DNA of 64,000 nt from CAZWCE01 sp964632505 (GCA_964632505.1 CAZWCE010000004.1:1-64000); one strand, 5' to 3'; positions 8,977 to 18,562 are shown, counted from the first letter of the stretch. Notes: generated by a model from the sequence alone, not told the origin. Made by a program: numbers and translations.

Positions 8977-10857
8977 TCACTCGAAGTTCATTTCGATATG
9001 CTCCAGAAGGTTTTTGTTATATCCCCCGGCTCGCGGGTTGTATCCCTCGCCGCGGACCGGCAATTCGGCAATCTCTTCGCGATAGTCTTTCGCTTTCGCG
9101 CCGATCTTGTCGATCGCGTTGAGAACCTCCATCGCCACGTAGTTGTCTCGCTGCATGATCGATTTCAACCGTAACAATGTTTCCATGGCCAATTTGAGGT
9201 CTTCCTCGTTGCCAAACCGGCCGAGTGCTTCGGCGGCGGCGACGCGGACCGAAGGAACCGGATCCTCCAGTGCCCGGAGGAGCTGCGGGCGGGACTTCGC
9301 GACGGCATCCGGTCCCCGCATCAACATGCCCATGGCGGCCCAATAACGGATGGCGGGATCCTCGGCGTCGAATTTTTCGATCAACTCCTCGGTCGCGTCC
9401 GCTTGGAGCGACGAGGCGAGATCGGCCACCGGAAAGATCTCATGCATCGGGTACTTTTCGGGATCGTGTCCCATTTCGTAGAGCGTGGTCCCTTCGGCCC
9501 GGGCATGCATTTGGCTTTCGGGCAAGAAGCCCAAATCGCGAATCCGGTATTGCCATTGGTAGAGAGCTTGACGAAGCTCCTGGAGCTCGTCTTGATACTC
9601 GGGATCGTCGGCCAGATTATGGACTTCGTCCGGATCGTTTTTCAGGTCGTAGAGTTCCTCGGCCGGCTTCGTTTCCCAGAAATAGGTTTGGGGGGCCTCG
9701 AGTTGGCCCTGCTGGTACAGATCGTTCCAGACCCGGGTCGTCTGCGTGACGAACATGTAGCGGATGTACTGCCCGTAGATTTTATGCGGCATGTAGTTGC
9801 GAATGTAGTGGAACCGCTCGTTGCGGACGGTACGGACACAGTCATAGCGTTCGTCCATCCGACCGCGAAAACCGAACATGTACTCCGGATCCGGAGTGCG
9901 ATGCGGGCCGAGAAACGCCTTTCCCTGCATGTACTCCGGCGGAGCGATTCCGACCAGACTCAAGAGCGTCGGGGCCAAATCGACAAACCCCACCAGCCGA
10001 TCCGACTCGCCGCCGACTTCATATTCGGGGGGAGCGAGGTGCCGGAACTTTTCGGGAATGCTCACGATCATCGGCACATGCAGTCCCGAGTTATAGGGCC
10101 AGCGTTTGCTCCGCGGCATGCCGCTGCCGTGATCGCCGTAGTAGAAGATGATGGTTTCTTCGGTCAGACCATCCTCGGCGAGTTGATCGAGAATTCCGCC
10201 GGCTTGGGCATCCATTTGCGTGATCCGGTCATAATATTGCGCCCAGTTCCGACGGACCTCGGGAGTGTCGGGGTGATAGGCCGGCACCGGGGCTTTCGCC
10301 GGGTCGTGCGTCAAATCATGCCGGTTGCGGAGCTTGCTTTCATGGGAGATGGTGAAGTTGAAGATCGCGAAAAACGGTTGGTTTTTCTCCCGGTTGCGCC
10401 AATGCCCTTTACGGCTGGACTCGTCCCACACTCCGGGAATCGGCTTCTTCACGTTGTAATCTTCCTTCGAATTGTTCGTGCAGTAGTATCCCTTTTCCTT
10501 CAGGAATTGGGGATACATCTTCATGAACGACGGCATCGTCACCAGGCTGCGCATATGTTGGGCGCCGAGCGACGGCGGGTAGCATCCGGTGATGATCGTC
10601 GTCCTTGCCGGCGCGCACACCGGGGCGGTCGACCAAGCGTTCCGATAGATCATTCCGCGACCGGCCAGCCGATCGAGGTTCGGCGTGTCGGCGTAATCAT
10701 CGCCGTAACAGCCGAGTTGAGGGCCGTTGTCTTCGCTGGTGATCCAGAGGATGTTCGGCAGCGGTTGATTCTCCTGAGCGGTAAGCGTCGCGGAACGACT
10801 CGCCAAGAGGACGGCCATTGAGATAACCGCGAAGATTCCAATGAGTGTCTTTCGCAT
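8977..10857 (-). CDS. Secreted sulfatase with C-terminal HEAT repeats
   Basis: 626 residues with an excellent AGGAGG site before the ATG and a signal peptide ending near ATLTA. It belongs to the alkaline-phosphatase-like sulfatases. The N-terminal NILWITSEDNGPQLGCYG carries metal ligands, and CAPAR at residues 81-85 is the C-x-P-x-R motif whose Cys becomes formylglycine. YYGDHGSGMPRSKRWPYNSG and DLKNDPDEVHNLA are further family signatures. From about residue 500, HEAT-like repeats such as PSVRVAAAEALGRFG follow. The overall type resembles heparan N-sulfatase-like planctomycetal enzymes acting on sulfated glycans; the substrate is unknown. Activity requires a maturase not seen in this window. 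Confidence 0.93.
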   Translation of the reverse strand: MRKTLIGIFAVISMAVLLASRSATLTAQENQPLPNILWITSEDNGPQLGCYGDDYADTPNLDRLAGRGMIYRNAWSTAPVCAPARTTIITGCYPPSLGAQHMRSLVTMPSFMKMYPQFLKEKGYYCTNNSKEDYNVKKPIPGVWDESSRKGHWRNREKNQPFFAIFNFTISHESKLRNRHDLTHDPAKAPVPAYHPDTPEVRRNWAQYYDRITQMDAQAGGILDQLAEDGLTEETIIFYYGDHGSGMPRSKRWPYNSGLHVPMIVSIPEKFRHLAPPEYEVGGESDRLVGFVDLAPTLLSLVGIAPPEYMQGKAFLGPHRTPDPEYMFGFRGRMDERYDCVRTVRNERFHYIRNYMPHKIYGQYIRYMFVTQTTRVWNDLYQQGQLEAPQTYFWETKPAEELYDLKNDPDEVHNLADDPEYQDELQELRQALYQWQYRIRDLGFLPESQMHARAEGTTLYEMGHDPEKYPMHEIFPVADLASSLQADATEELIEKFDAEDPAIRYWAAMGMLMRGPDAVAKSRPQLLRALEDPVPSVRVAAAEALGRFGNEEDLKLAMETLLRLKSIMQRDNYVAMEVLNAIDKIGAKAKDYREEIAELPVRGEGYNPRAGGYNKNLLEHIEMNFE

Positions 10858-10918
10858 CCTGTTCCTCCTTCATTGTTGGAAAAAGTATTTTCTCTACGTG
10901 GAATGTCTCCCAAGCGTT

Positions 10919-12025
10919 CTAGAAAAGTCGCGGCGGAGGATCTCCTTCCGGATAATCTTCCTTCCGACCGGTAAAATGAACGTCGTAATTCTCGGGGTTC
11001 GCGCCGAGATGGAGGAATCCCTTTTCAGTCAATCGACGACCGCGTGGTGTACGTACCAAGAGTTCCGATCGCAATAAGAACGGTTCCACTTCGTCGATGA
11101 GAGTATCGGGAGTGAGGTTCATCGTATGGGCAACCGCCTCGACACCGACCGGCCCGCCGTGGAAGACCCGGAGGATCGTTTCCAGGCATTTGCGGTCCTG
11201 GGGATCGAGCCCCAGCGGGTCGATGCCTTGCATCCGGAGCGCGTCCCGGGCCACGGTGAGATCGATGCGGCCATCGGCCCGTGCATCGGAATAATCGCGG
11301 ACCCAACGGAGTCGGTTGTTGGCCAGTCTCGGCGTTCCCCGACTCCGAGAGGCGATCTCTTCGGCGGCGTCGTTTTCGATCGGAACATTCAATTTTCGAG
11401 CACTGCGCAGGACGATCTCCGCCAGTTCTTCGACCGTGTAGAAATTCAAGTGCTCGCGCATTTGGAACCGATCGCGAAGCGGTGAGGAAATGATGCCGGT
11501 TCGCGTGGTCGCTCCGATCAGGGTGAACGGTTTGAGTTGCAGGTTGAGTGTGCGTGCGTTCACTCCTTCGCCGAGGGTCAGGTCGATGCGGAAATCCTCC
11601 ATGGCGGGATAGAGGAACTCCTCGACCGATTTGTGCATGCGATGGATCTCGTCGATGAACAGCACCGACCCCTCTTCGGCGTTCGTCAGATAGGGGACCA
11701 GATCCTTGGGAGCCTTGAGGGTCGCCCCGTTGCTGATTTGCAAACCGGTTCCCAATTCGCGGGGAATGCACATGGCGAACGTCGTCTTTCCGAGTCCCGG
11801 AGGGCCGTCGAAGAGGATGTGTCCCAGCGGTTCCCCACGTTTGGCGGCGGCTTCGACGGCGATCTCGATTCGCGCGTAAACCTCACGCTGACCGATCATG
11901 TCCGCGAGCTTCTGCGGACGGAGCATGCGATCGTCTTCGTTCTCCACGCGATACGGCGTTTCGTTCCTTTCGGAATCGGGGGCATCCCAGTCGTCGGAAT
12001 TGCCCAGCATCGGTTCTCGCGGCAT
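10919..12025 (-). CDS. ruvB: Holliday junction branch migration ATPase RuvB
   Basis: 368 residues. After a short, unusual acidic N-terminal extension (about 30 residues), the family sequence starts at LRPQKLADMIGQ. Walker A is GPPGLGKTT at 74-82, Walker B is VLFIDEIH near 120, and sensor motifs GATTRTG and SPLRDRF follow. The C-terminal winged-helix domain contains GGPVGVEAVA and ends with TPRGR. As a hexamer it drives branch migration with RuvA during recombination repair. ruvC, ruvA and ruvB lie in this order on the minus strand with gaps of 326 and 95 bases. Confidence 0.97.
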   Translation of the reverse strand: MPREPMLGNSDDWDAPDSERNETPYRVENEDDRMLRPQKLADMIGQREVYARIEIAVEAAAKRGEPLGHILFDGPPGLGKTTFAMCIPRELGTGLQISNGATLKAPKDLVPYLTNAEEGSVLFIDEIHRMHKSVEEFLYPAMEDFRIDLTLGEGVNARTLNLQLKPFTLIGATTRTGIISSPLRDRFQMREHLNFYTVEELAEIVLRSARKLNVPIENDAAEEIASRSRGTPRLANNRLRWVRDYSDARADGRIDLTVARDALRMQGIDPLGLDPQDRKCLETILRVFHGGPVGVEAVAHTMNLTPDTLIDEVEPFLLRSELLVRTPRGRRLTEKGFLHLGANPENYDVHFTGRKEDYPEGDPPPRLF

Positions 12026-12120
12026 GCATTCCTTTCTTTAGCGATGAGTCGGATGGAATAGGAACAGGCGTTGATCGGACGTCGGGGAAAAAGCCGCTAA
12101 AATGGCGCAGGACGCTTCTT

Positions 12121-12744
12121 TCAGGAATGGGTCTGCTGGTAAATCGCCGAAAGCAGCGATTGAGTATCCTTGAACTTTTCCTTCGTCTCCAAGGCCAGGT
12201 CGATCAAATGTCGGGCGTCGGATTCGCTGTGACCGAGGGCAAGAAGCGCTTCGTAGGTTTCCGAGACGACGTCGGTCGCGACCTCGTGACGCGGAACGTC
12301 GTCGCGGGGAACCATCAAGGCGAACTTGGGGACCTTCCGGCGCAACTTCGCGATGATCCGGTCTGCGGTCGCTCCGCCGATGCCCGGCAGACTCGTAAGC
12401 CATTTGGCGTCTTGTTCCTCGATGGCGGTCGCCACTTCCCGCACTGGGCGAACCATCGCTCGAAGCGCCTTCTTCGAACCGACGCCGTCGACCGAACAGA
12501 ACATTTCGAAGAACTCCCGTTCCGCCTCGGTCAGAAATCCGAGCATCCTCGGGACCATGCGTCCCTGCATCGGATTGCCTTCGAAGTACTCGATCGTATG
12601 CAGACTGATCTCCGTGCCGACTTTCGATTGCAGTTGACGACGCGTGAATTCGGGAATCATCACTTCCCGCTCGTAAGGCTCCACCGCGAGCGTGAGGCGA
12701 TCATGATGCAAGGCGATCAGCCTGCCTGTGATTTTCGTGATCAA
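12121..12744 (-). CDS. ruvA: Holliday junction DNA-binding protein RuvA
   Basis: 207 residues from a TTG start. The open frame continues 68 codons upstream, but those residues (Arg/Pro/Ser-rich) look non-coding. The family N-terminus, ITKITGRL followed by beta-strands, begins exactly at this TTG, with GGAG about 7 bases upstream. Helix-hairpin-helix motifs follow: FCSVDGVGSKKALRAM and LTSLPGIGGATADRIIAKL. The C-terminal domain III, which contacts RuvB, starts near ETYEALLALGHSESDA. It tetramerises on Holliday junctions and recruits RuvB. The only real doubt is the start codon. Confidence 0.93.
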   Translation of the reverse strand: MITKITGRLIALHHDRLTLAVEPYEREVMIPEFTRRQLQSKVGTEISLHTIEYFEGNPMQGRMVPRMLGFLTEAEREFFEMFCSVDGVGSKKALRAMVRPVREVATAIEEQDAKWLTSLPGIGGATADRIIAKLRRKVPKFALMVPRDDVPRHEVATDVVSETYEALLALGHSESDARHLIDLALETKEKFKDTQSLLSAIYQQTHS

Positions 12745-13070
12745 AATCGGACTCCATTCTTGCTCGAGCAACGGGCTCCTGGGAACAACTCTTCCACGCC
12801 GGCTGGTTTTCGCACCGACGCTCCGTGAGGGGGCGGAAGCGCGACCGGAAGCAGCCGCCGAGCCAATACGACCGAAATGCACCCGATCCTGGGGGGGTGC
12901 ATCATGTTGGCGCGACCTGTTCGTTTCTCCGAAATCAAGCCACTTCAAGAATAGCCATGAATACGGGGAAAAACCAACAGGGCTCCCCCATTATATTAAG
13001 GTGATTTCCCGGAAGTTGCAATGGGCGCGAAGGGGTCGCCCGAGCGAGAGGGCTTCCATGAGGGAAAGCG
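12745..13070 (-). other. Intergenic region between ruvC and ruvA
   Basis: About 326 bases with no credible gene. A minus-strand TATAAT at 12990-12995 could be the -10 box of a ruvA promoter; no good -35 sits 16-18 bases upstream (a TTGCAA is 20 bases away). The rest holds nothing I recognise. Confidence 0.4.
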
Positions 13071-13637
13071 TCACGAAGGTTGCCGCGGTGAGGGAATCTC
13101 GGAGAGCGGGGACTGCTTGGAGGCGAGAGGAAAGGGGCTCGCGGTCTTCCCAAGATGACTTTCGGGAAGGCGGCGGGAGTAGTGGTGGCAGAGCGCGATC
13201 GCCAGGGCATCGGCCACGTCGGGGGGATCGGGGACGGTCTCCAACGCCATCTCCCGCTGGATCGCACGTTGCACCTGCGCCTTCGACGCCCGCCCCGAAC
13301 CGGTCAGCATCTTTTTGATTTTCGTCGCCGCGTAGGGGTAGACTTCGATCGAACGGCTCGCCGCCGCCAGGCAGATGACCCCGCGTGCGTGCCCCATGAG
13401 AATCGCCGTCCGGGGACGTTTATAATGGGAATAAAGTTCCTCCAGTGCGAGGACGTCGGGTTGAAACGCTTCGATCACCTCGCGAACCCCGTCGTGGATT
13501 TCATGAATCCGTTCGGCGAGCGTTTTCCCGCGACCGCGAATGACACCCGCTTCCACCAGACGGATTTTCCCGCCGGTGTCGAGGACGCCGTAACCGGTGA
13601 TGTTCAAACCAGGATCAATGCCGAGAACCCGGGACAT
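13071..13637 (-). CDS. ruvC: Crossover junction endodeoxyribonuclease RuvC
   Basis: 188 residues. It resolves Holliday junctions with two metal ions in an RNase H fold. The four catalytic acids are visible at the family spacing: Asp8 in LGIDPG, Glu66 or Glu67 in ALEELYSHYK, and Asp140 plus Asp143 in PPDVADALAIALCHH. The DNA-contacting region TGSGRASKAQVQ is intact. The last 30 residues, after HHYSRR, are a Ser/Pro-rich tail beyond the usual end. It heads the ruvC-ruvA-ruvB group. Confidence 0.95.
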   Translation of the reverse strand: MSRVLGIDPGLNITGYGVLDTGGKIRLVEAGVIRGRGKTLAERIHEIHDGVREVIEAFQPDVLALEELYSHYKRPRTAILMGHARGVICLAAASRSIEVYPYAATKIKKMLTGSGRASKAQVQRAIQREMALETVPDPPDVADALAIALCHHYSRRLPESHLGKTASPFPLASKQSPLSEIPSPRQPS

Positions 13638-13756
13638 AGGGACTGCTCAAGCTTTCCTTGCTTCGAGGACACCTTCTCGAAACCTTGAGAAGGCGGATTC
13701 TAGGGAGCTCTTTCCTTCGGCGAAACGAAAACGCCGCTTCGTGGAAAAAAGAGACT

Positions 13757-15316
13757 TCAGGCGAGGGTCCATTCCGTTCCGTCGGGACGATCTTCCAGCG
13801 CCACTCCGATGGCGGCCAGCTCATCGCGGATGCGATCGGAAGTAGCGAAATCTTTATTCTTCCGAGCGTTGCTCCGGATGTCGACCAGAAGATCGAGCAG
13901 TTTGCCGGTCATCTCGTCGTCGCCCTGGCCCGCGGCGCCCGGTTTCTCGGACGGTTGACGGAAAAGGCCGAGCACGTTGCCCATCTCCTTGAGCAACGCC
14001 GTTCCTTTGATGAGGCTCTTGACCTTCGCCTCCTTCTTCTCGGGATTCGCTTCCAATTGGTGCTCGTCGACGAACTTGTTGAGAGTACGGAGCATGTCGA
14101 AGAGGGTCCCGATCGCTCCGCCGGTATTGAAGTCGTCGTCCATTGCATCGAGAAACTCTTGCTGCAGCCGGGCGACTTCTTTAAGCATTTTGTTGTTGCC
14201 GGGCTTCAGGAGCGATTTTTTCCGAGAACCGGCGGTTTCCAAATCGTAGTAATTCCCTCCGGTGACGCGCTCATAACGTTTGAAAAAGCGGTAGAACCCT
14301 TCGAGTCCTTGCTCAACCTCCTGGATTCGCCGGACACTGAAGTCGATCGGACGACGATAATGGGTCGAAAGCAAAAAGAATCGGATCGTCTCCGGGGCGA
14401 ACTCCTCGAGCATGTCGTGGAAAGCACTGGCCCCCTTCGACTTGCTGATTTTCCCCGCTTCCTGAGCCTGGGGGTTCGTGGCCTCGGTTTCGCTCTGCCG
14501 GGTATTCCGCCCACCGACCTTGCCCACTTCGTCGGAAGCCTGCATCAATCCATTGTGCATCCAGTAACGGGCCATCGGCTTTCCGTGACGGCATTCGCTC
14601 TGGGCGATTTCATTCTCGTGATGCGGGAAGATCAGGTCGAGTCCACCGCCGTGGATCTCGAACGTTTCGCCGAGAATCTCGCGGCTCATCACGCTGCACT
14701 CGATGTGCCAGCCCGGCCGGCCCTGCCCCCAAGGACTCTCCCAAGAAGGTTCCCCCGGCTTCGCCTTTTTCCAGAGAGCGAAATCGTACATCGAACGCTT
14801 TCGCGAAGCGGTATCGCCCCCTTCGCCCTGCATCTGCTCAAGCGAACGGTGACTCAACTTGCCGTATTCCGGGCACTTCGCCACTTCGAAGTAGACGTCG
14901 CCTTCCGACTCATAGGCAAACCCTTTGTTGAGCAGGTCTTCGGTGAACGCGATGATGTGATCCATGTGTTCGGTCGCTTTGGGAAACAGGTCGATCGTGT
15001 CGATGCCCATCGCGTCGAGATTATTCATATAATCGGCGATCATCTCGGAAGCGACGCTTTCCATCGGCATGTCGCGTCGCTGCGCTTCGGCAATCAGCTT
15101 GTCGTCGACGTCGGTGATGTTGATCACCAGCGTGACCTCATACCCGGACCAGGCGAGGTAGCGTTTGATCGCGTCGAAAATGACCGGCCCGACCATATGG
15201 CCGATATGGCTCGGCTTGTAGACCGTCGGACCGCAGAGATAAATGCCGACCTTGTTCTTTTCGACCGGTTCGAAGGGTACCTTGCTTTTCGATAACGTAT
15301 TGTAGACTCGAATCAT
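13757..15316 (-). CDS. cysS: Cysteinyl-tRNA synthetase
   Basis: 519 residues, somewhat longer than the usual ~460. It charges tRNA-Cys. The class I signature appears as PSHIGHM (HIGH) near residue 34 and KISKSKG (a KMSKS variant with Ile). Zinc ligands are suggested by LCGPT near 28, WHIECSVM, and the HHENEIAQSEC segment. The extra length comes partly from insertions before the HIEC motif (EGGDTASRKR) and just before KISKS (VGGRNTRQSETEATNPQAQE). The C-terminus has the DALR-type helical anticodon domain ending in the VALEDRPDGTEW element. It lies 98 bases downstream of ispF and is probably cotranscribed. Confidence 0.97.
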   Translation of the reverse strand: MIRVYNTLSKSKVPFEPVEKNKVGIYLCGPTVYKPSHIGHMVGPVIFDAIKRYLAWSGYEVTLVINITDVDDKLIAEAQRRDMPMESVASEMIADYMNNLDAMGIDTIDLFPKATEHMDHIIAFTEDLLNKGFAYESEGDVYFEVAKCPEYGKLSHRSLEQMQGEGGDTASRKRSMYDFALWKKAKPGEPSWESPWGQGRPGWHIECSVMSREILGETFEIHGGGLDLIFPHHENEIAQSECRHGKPMARYWMHNGLMQASDEVGKVGGRNTRQSETEATNPQAQEAGKISKSKGASAFHDMLEEFAPETIRFFLLSTHYRRPIDFSVRRIQEVEQGLEGFYRFFKRYERVTGGNYYDLETAGSRKKSLLKPGNNKMLKEVARLQQEFLDAMDDDFNTGGAIGTLFDMLRTLNKFVDEHQLEANPEKKEAKVKSLIKGTALLKEMGNVLGLFRQPSEKPGAAGQGDDEMTGKLLDLLVDIRSNARKNKDFATSDRIRDELAAIGVALEDRPDGTEWTLA

Positions 15317-15414
15317 GGGGGTTATCCGTCTAGAACCTTGGAAGGGTTATGGTGAAGAGAGGTAGCGATAGGGTTCACCCCGGGCTCTGCTTGCATTCGC
15401 AAAAGTCGCGCCGG

Positions 15415-15978
15415 TCAATTATGTCGGATCGTCAAATCGGAATGGGGTTGGGCGGCCTCCATGACTTTCAGGCGGTCGTCGGAAGGTTTTTCTGCATGCA
15501 GCATCGCCACGCACTCGGCACTGAGAGCTTCCCCCCTGCCGATGTGCCCGACCGACTCCCCCGTCTTTGCCTTGAGGCCGACCTGCTCGAAACCGATGTC
15601 CAGGAGTGAGGCCATCCGCTGCCGGATCGCCATCTTGTGCTTGCCCAATTTCGGCTTTTCGGCAAAGACGATGCAATCGATGTTCACGATCTTCCAGCCC
15701 GCCTGACGAACCATTTTATAGGCCTCCTGGAGAATCTCGCCGGAATCGCGATCTTCGTTCTCCTCGTCGGTGTCGGGAAAGTGCTCCCCGATGTCCCCCA
15801 TCGCCGCGGCGCCCAAAAGGGCGTCGGTCACTGCGTGCATCAGGGCATCGGCGTCGCTGTGGCCTTGCAATCCCCGAGAATGCTCGATCCGGCACCCCCC
15901 CAGATGGAAGTGGTCTCCTTTGGTAAACCGATGGGTATCATGTCCGATTCCGATGCGGTACGCAGACGCTGGGCACAA
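15415..15978 (-). CDS. ispF: 2-C-methyl-D-erythritol 2,4-cyclodiphosphate synthase
   Basis: 187 residues. It closes the cyclodiphosphate ring in the MEP isoprenoid pathway. The sequence has the zinc-ligand motif GHDTHRF near residue 12, the LGG and GHSDADALMHAVTDALLGA signature, GDIGEHFPDTD, and the C-terminal AKTGESVGHIGRGEA region, all diagnostic. The start is TTG at 15978, chosen because AGGAGG lies 7 bases upstream and the family begins right after (YRIGIGHD). The C-terminus carries about 20 extra residues. It is the first gene of a pair with cysS, a common arrangement of ispF and cysS in bacteria. Confidence 0.95.
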   Translation of the reverse strand: MCPASAYRIGIGHDTHRFTKGDHFHLGGCRIEHSRGLQGHSDADALMHAVTDALLGAAAMGDIGEHFPDTDEENEDRDSGEILQEAYKMVRQAGWKIVNIDCIVFAEKPKLGKHKMAIRQRMASLLDIGFEQVGLKAKTGESVGHIGRGEALSAECVAMLHAEKPSDDRLKVMEAAQPHSDLTIRHN

Positions 15979-16260
15979 CAGAAAACCTCCTTGTCGGGTT
16001 GGGAATCGAAATCAGGTCCGATGAGGCCATCGGATCAAATCGGGACGAGGGCGATCACCGGTCGCGCCACGCTCCGAGGAACGGGAACGCATCGATTATA
16101 GAAAAAAAATCTCTTTCAGGCAACGTAGAATTCCCGAGAATAATCACTTGCGAAAACATCGCATCATGCGCATCCGGCCCAGGCTTCCATGTTTTCACGA
16201 TTTTATCTGTGTTAATAGAAGAAAAAGCGACGAAATATTTCCCTTCCCTATAAAAATTGC

Positions 16261-16289
16261 TGGACAGGCACTTATGGAATCGCTATGAT
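16261..16289 (+). promoter_or_regulatory. Strong sigma70-type promoter
   Basis: TGGACA (16261-16266), exactly 17 bases, TATGAT (16284-16289): one mismatch in each hexamer. It points toward the small lipobox peptide and the candidate selenoprotein gene, and would give them a leader of about 180 and 490 bases. Confidence 0.6.
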
Positions 16290-16472
16290 TTCAAATAAGG
16301 AAAAGACGGGAAATCGCATTGTTGCGTGAATCTGTGATATTCAGGCCATTCGATGCTTCGTCTTTTCCAAGCACCCAAGTTTGATCTTTCCTCCCATTTG
16401 CGAAGATCGGCGGCCAAGATGTCTCAGCATATCTCCTTCTTCCGAAGGAAAACTTCACCCACCTCAGGTGGC

Positions 16473-16547
16473 ATGAAACTTCGACGCTTCGCACCTCTTG
16501 TGGTTTCCCTTTTCTTTCTGCCTACTCTGATGGGGTGTCCTACATGA
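16473..16547 (+). CDS. Possible 24-residue lipopeptide (bare lipoprotein signal sequence)
   Basis: The peptide has a basic start (MKLRR), a hydrophobic core (LVVSLFFLPTL), then a lipobox-like LMGC followed by only Pro-Thr and a TGA. If processed it would leave a lipid-modified tripeptide, as in very small entericidin-like or lysis lipoproteins. An AGGTGG-like ribosome site ends 1 base before the ATG, which is too close, so translation is uncertain. It could also be the broken start of a longer lipoprotein. It sits downstream of a good promoter and upstream of the 16787 gene. Confidence 0.35.
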   Translation: MKLRRFAPLVVSLFFLPTLMGCPT

Positions 16548-16786
16548 GGCCACGCTCCGCGACGTCCGTGTCGGGCGTCTTCGACGGAGGTGAACTCTCC
16601 CTCCCCCACGACGATTTCTTGGTCCGGCCCCTTTTTCCGCGCTGAAACGCTGCCCGATCTGAACGGAGAGCGTTCCGCGTTGGAGAGTGGAAACGTTCGT
16701 GAAAGTGCATGCCGGCCGGTCGCCAGTTTGGACAATGTCCGACGATTCTCTGTGGAAAACCATATTCATGAAAGGAGGTCCGATCG

Positions 16787-18562
16787 ATGATGATCCGACC
16801 ACGCGAGGCGGTCTGTCTTGCGGCGGTGTTGTTCCTGACGATGGGCACGGCATGGCTTGCCCCACCGGATCGCGCCACCGCGGAGACGTTTCCGCTGAAA
16901 ATCCAGACCTACGAAAAAGTCGACCCCACGTCGGGTGAACGCCCCGCCGACGCGGCCATCCGCTCCGTGTCGCCCCAGTTCTTCCACATCTCCATGGCCG
17001 ATGATCTCGGAGAAGGTGTCCGCATCGCCGGGCAACAGGAGGAACTTCTGAAGCAATTCGAGGAAGTGGTCACCGAGGAGCCGGATTACCGGGCCGAGAA
17101 GCCTCTGAAGTTCGTCGCCACTCTCGGAGGCAAGAAGTACCCGTTCGCGCTCGATGCCTCCAAAGACTCGCTCGCCGCTTTCAAGAAGGCTCAGCAAAAT
17201 GCGAAAGAAGAAGCGGAGGAAAAAGAGGAGAATGAAGACGGTGCCGAACAGTCTTCGACCCAAAAGCTGTTGCAATACGTCACCTCGGCGCTGCAGGGAG
17301 AACGTCAAGAGGAGCGGCCCCCCGCGCCGCCTACCATTTCCTACGACCTGCTCTACTTCGATCTGAACGGCAACGGCGATTTGACCGACGACGACCCGAT
17401 CGAAGGGGAACAGAACGAGGCCTATCCTCCGCAATACTCCGCGGTCGATTACCACGCCATTCCCATCGAACTGGAGGTCGACGACGAGACGATCGACTAC
17501 CATTTCAATCTGAGTGCTTATGTGTACACCTACCCCATCACGACCCGTAGTGGGGATTCGACCAAAGAGGCGTTTGTCAGCCGGGCGAACTGTCGTCTCT
17601 CCGCGGCGGCTTACGCCAAGGGGGAGATCGAAGTCGACGGCGAGACGATCCCCGTTGCCTTGGTCGACTTCAACTCGAATGGGCGGTACGACGATCCCAT
17701 CAAGATTCGAGACGACGTGCGGGTGGCGAACAATCGCATCTACACCGACCGCGGCGACGTGCTGGTGCTCAACCCCGAGAACGCCGGCGCGACCAATCCC
17801 TATGATATGACCGCGAGCAGTTCGCGGATCAACGTCTGCGATCTGATCCGCATCAAGGACCATTTCTTCAAGCTCTCCGTCGACCCGGCCGGGACCTCCA
17901 TTACCCTAAACGAGAAGGACGTCAAGACCGGGACCATTGCCTGCGACCATGAATTCCGCGCGATGCTGGCCGGCGAACAGTGCATCTTCACGGTGCACGG
18001 ATCGCCCGAGCAGCCGGCCGAACTGCCGGAAGGCGAATGGAAGCTCATCGCCTACACCATGTTCGCTGAAATGCCGGATAAGGAGAACGAGGAGGATGAA
18101 AAAGAGGCGGACGACTCCGTCCCCCCGCCAAAACGTCAAGGGCCGATGAATATGGTTTCCGCCACTGGGTCGACCGAAGGTCCGATATTGGAAGTGGTCG
18201 CCGGGGAGTCGGTCGACTTCCCGTTCGGTCCTCCCTACCTTCCGAAGGTCGAAGCGATGGGCGGTGCCCCGGAAATGCGGCTGGGACTGGCGATCACCGG
18301 GCAAGGCAAGGAGATCGTCGCCGACCTCCGCGTCGACGGGCGACGTCCCCCCGCACCGACCTTCACGATCCGATCTTCCCAGGGAGAGGAAGTCGCCTCC
18401 GGCAACTTCCGCTATGGGTGAGGCTTCACCTGTTCGTACTCGTGGCGAGTACCCGAAGACCCCGAAGATGAATACGTGATCGAAGTCAATCTCGACGCCG
18501 GTCCTTTCGAGACCGCGGAAGATTATGAAAGCACCATTACCATGGGCGTAGCGCCGCGATGA
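16787..18562 (+). CDS. Secreted protein of unknown function; candidate selenoprotein (in-frame TGA at 18419-18421)
   Basis: Conventional reading stops at TGA 18419-18421 (544 residues). The same frame then stays open for 46 more codons with protein-like composition (GFTCSYSWRVPEDPEDEY and on) to a tandem TGA-TGA at 18560-18565. That gives 591 residues with position 545 as possible selenocysteine in a Tyr-Gly-U-Gly-Phe-Thr-Cys context. A perfect 7-bp hairpin with a TGG loop follows 14 bases after the TGA. AGGAGG precedes the start, and a signal peptide ends near ATA. Two Asp/Asn/Gly-rich loops look like EF-hand calcium sites: DLNGNGDLTDDD near 192 and DFNSNGRYDD near 293. Two acidic segments lie near 140-165 and 430-445. 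The fold is not recognised. The alternative is a nonsense mutation of a Cys or Trp codon. Confidence 0.75.
18436..18452 (+). promoter_or_regulatory. Candidate bacterial SECIS hairpin
   Basis: GTACTCG (18436-18442), loop TGG, CGAGTAC (18446-18452): a perfect 7-bp stem. A further TTC/GAA pairing (18433-18435 with 18455-18457) is possible across a two-base bulge. The loop begins 22 bases after the last base of the TGA and has G at its second and third positions. As I recall them, published bacterial SECIS rules ask for a short stem whose loop lies about 16-37 bases after the UGA with a G in the first two loop positions. Confidence 0.5.

Larger units (their letters stand above)
15979..16786. other. 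Long intergenic/leader region
   Basis: About 800 bases between divergent ispF and the gene at 16787. It holds a good plus-strand promoter (16261-16289) and a 24-codon lipobox peptide (16473-16547). The frame after that peptide stays open in-phase to 16790 but looks non-coding. No RNA motif was recognised in the ~500-base leader. Confidence 0.5.

Noticed and set aside
9403..10821. 472-codon plus-strand frame over the sulfatase
   Set aside because: Antisense shadow of a sulfatase with intact C-x-P-x-R motif.
13658..15295. 545-codon plus-strand frame over cysS
   Set aside because: Antisense shadow; cysS has HIGH and KISKS motifs in the other strand.
16548..16790. In-frame continuation after the TGA of the 24-codon peptide, as a second selenocysteine case
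   Set aside because: The continuation is Arg/Ser/Pro-rich with no protein-like pattern, and no SECIS-like hairpin is obvious.
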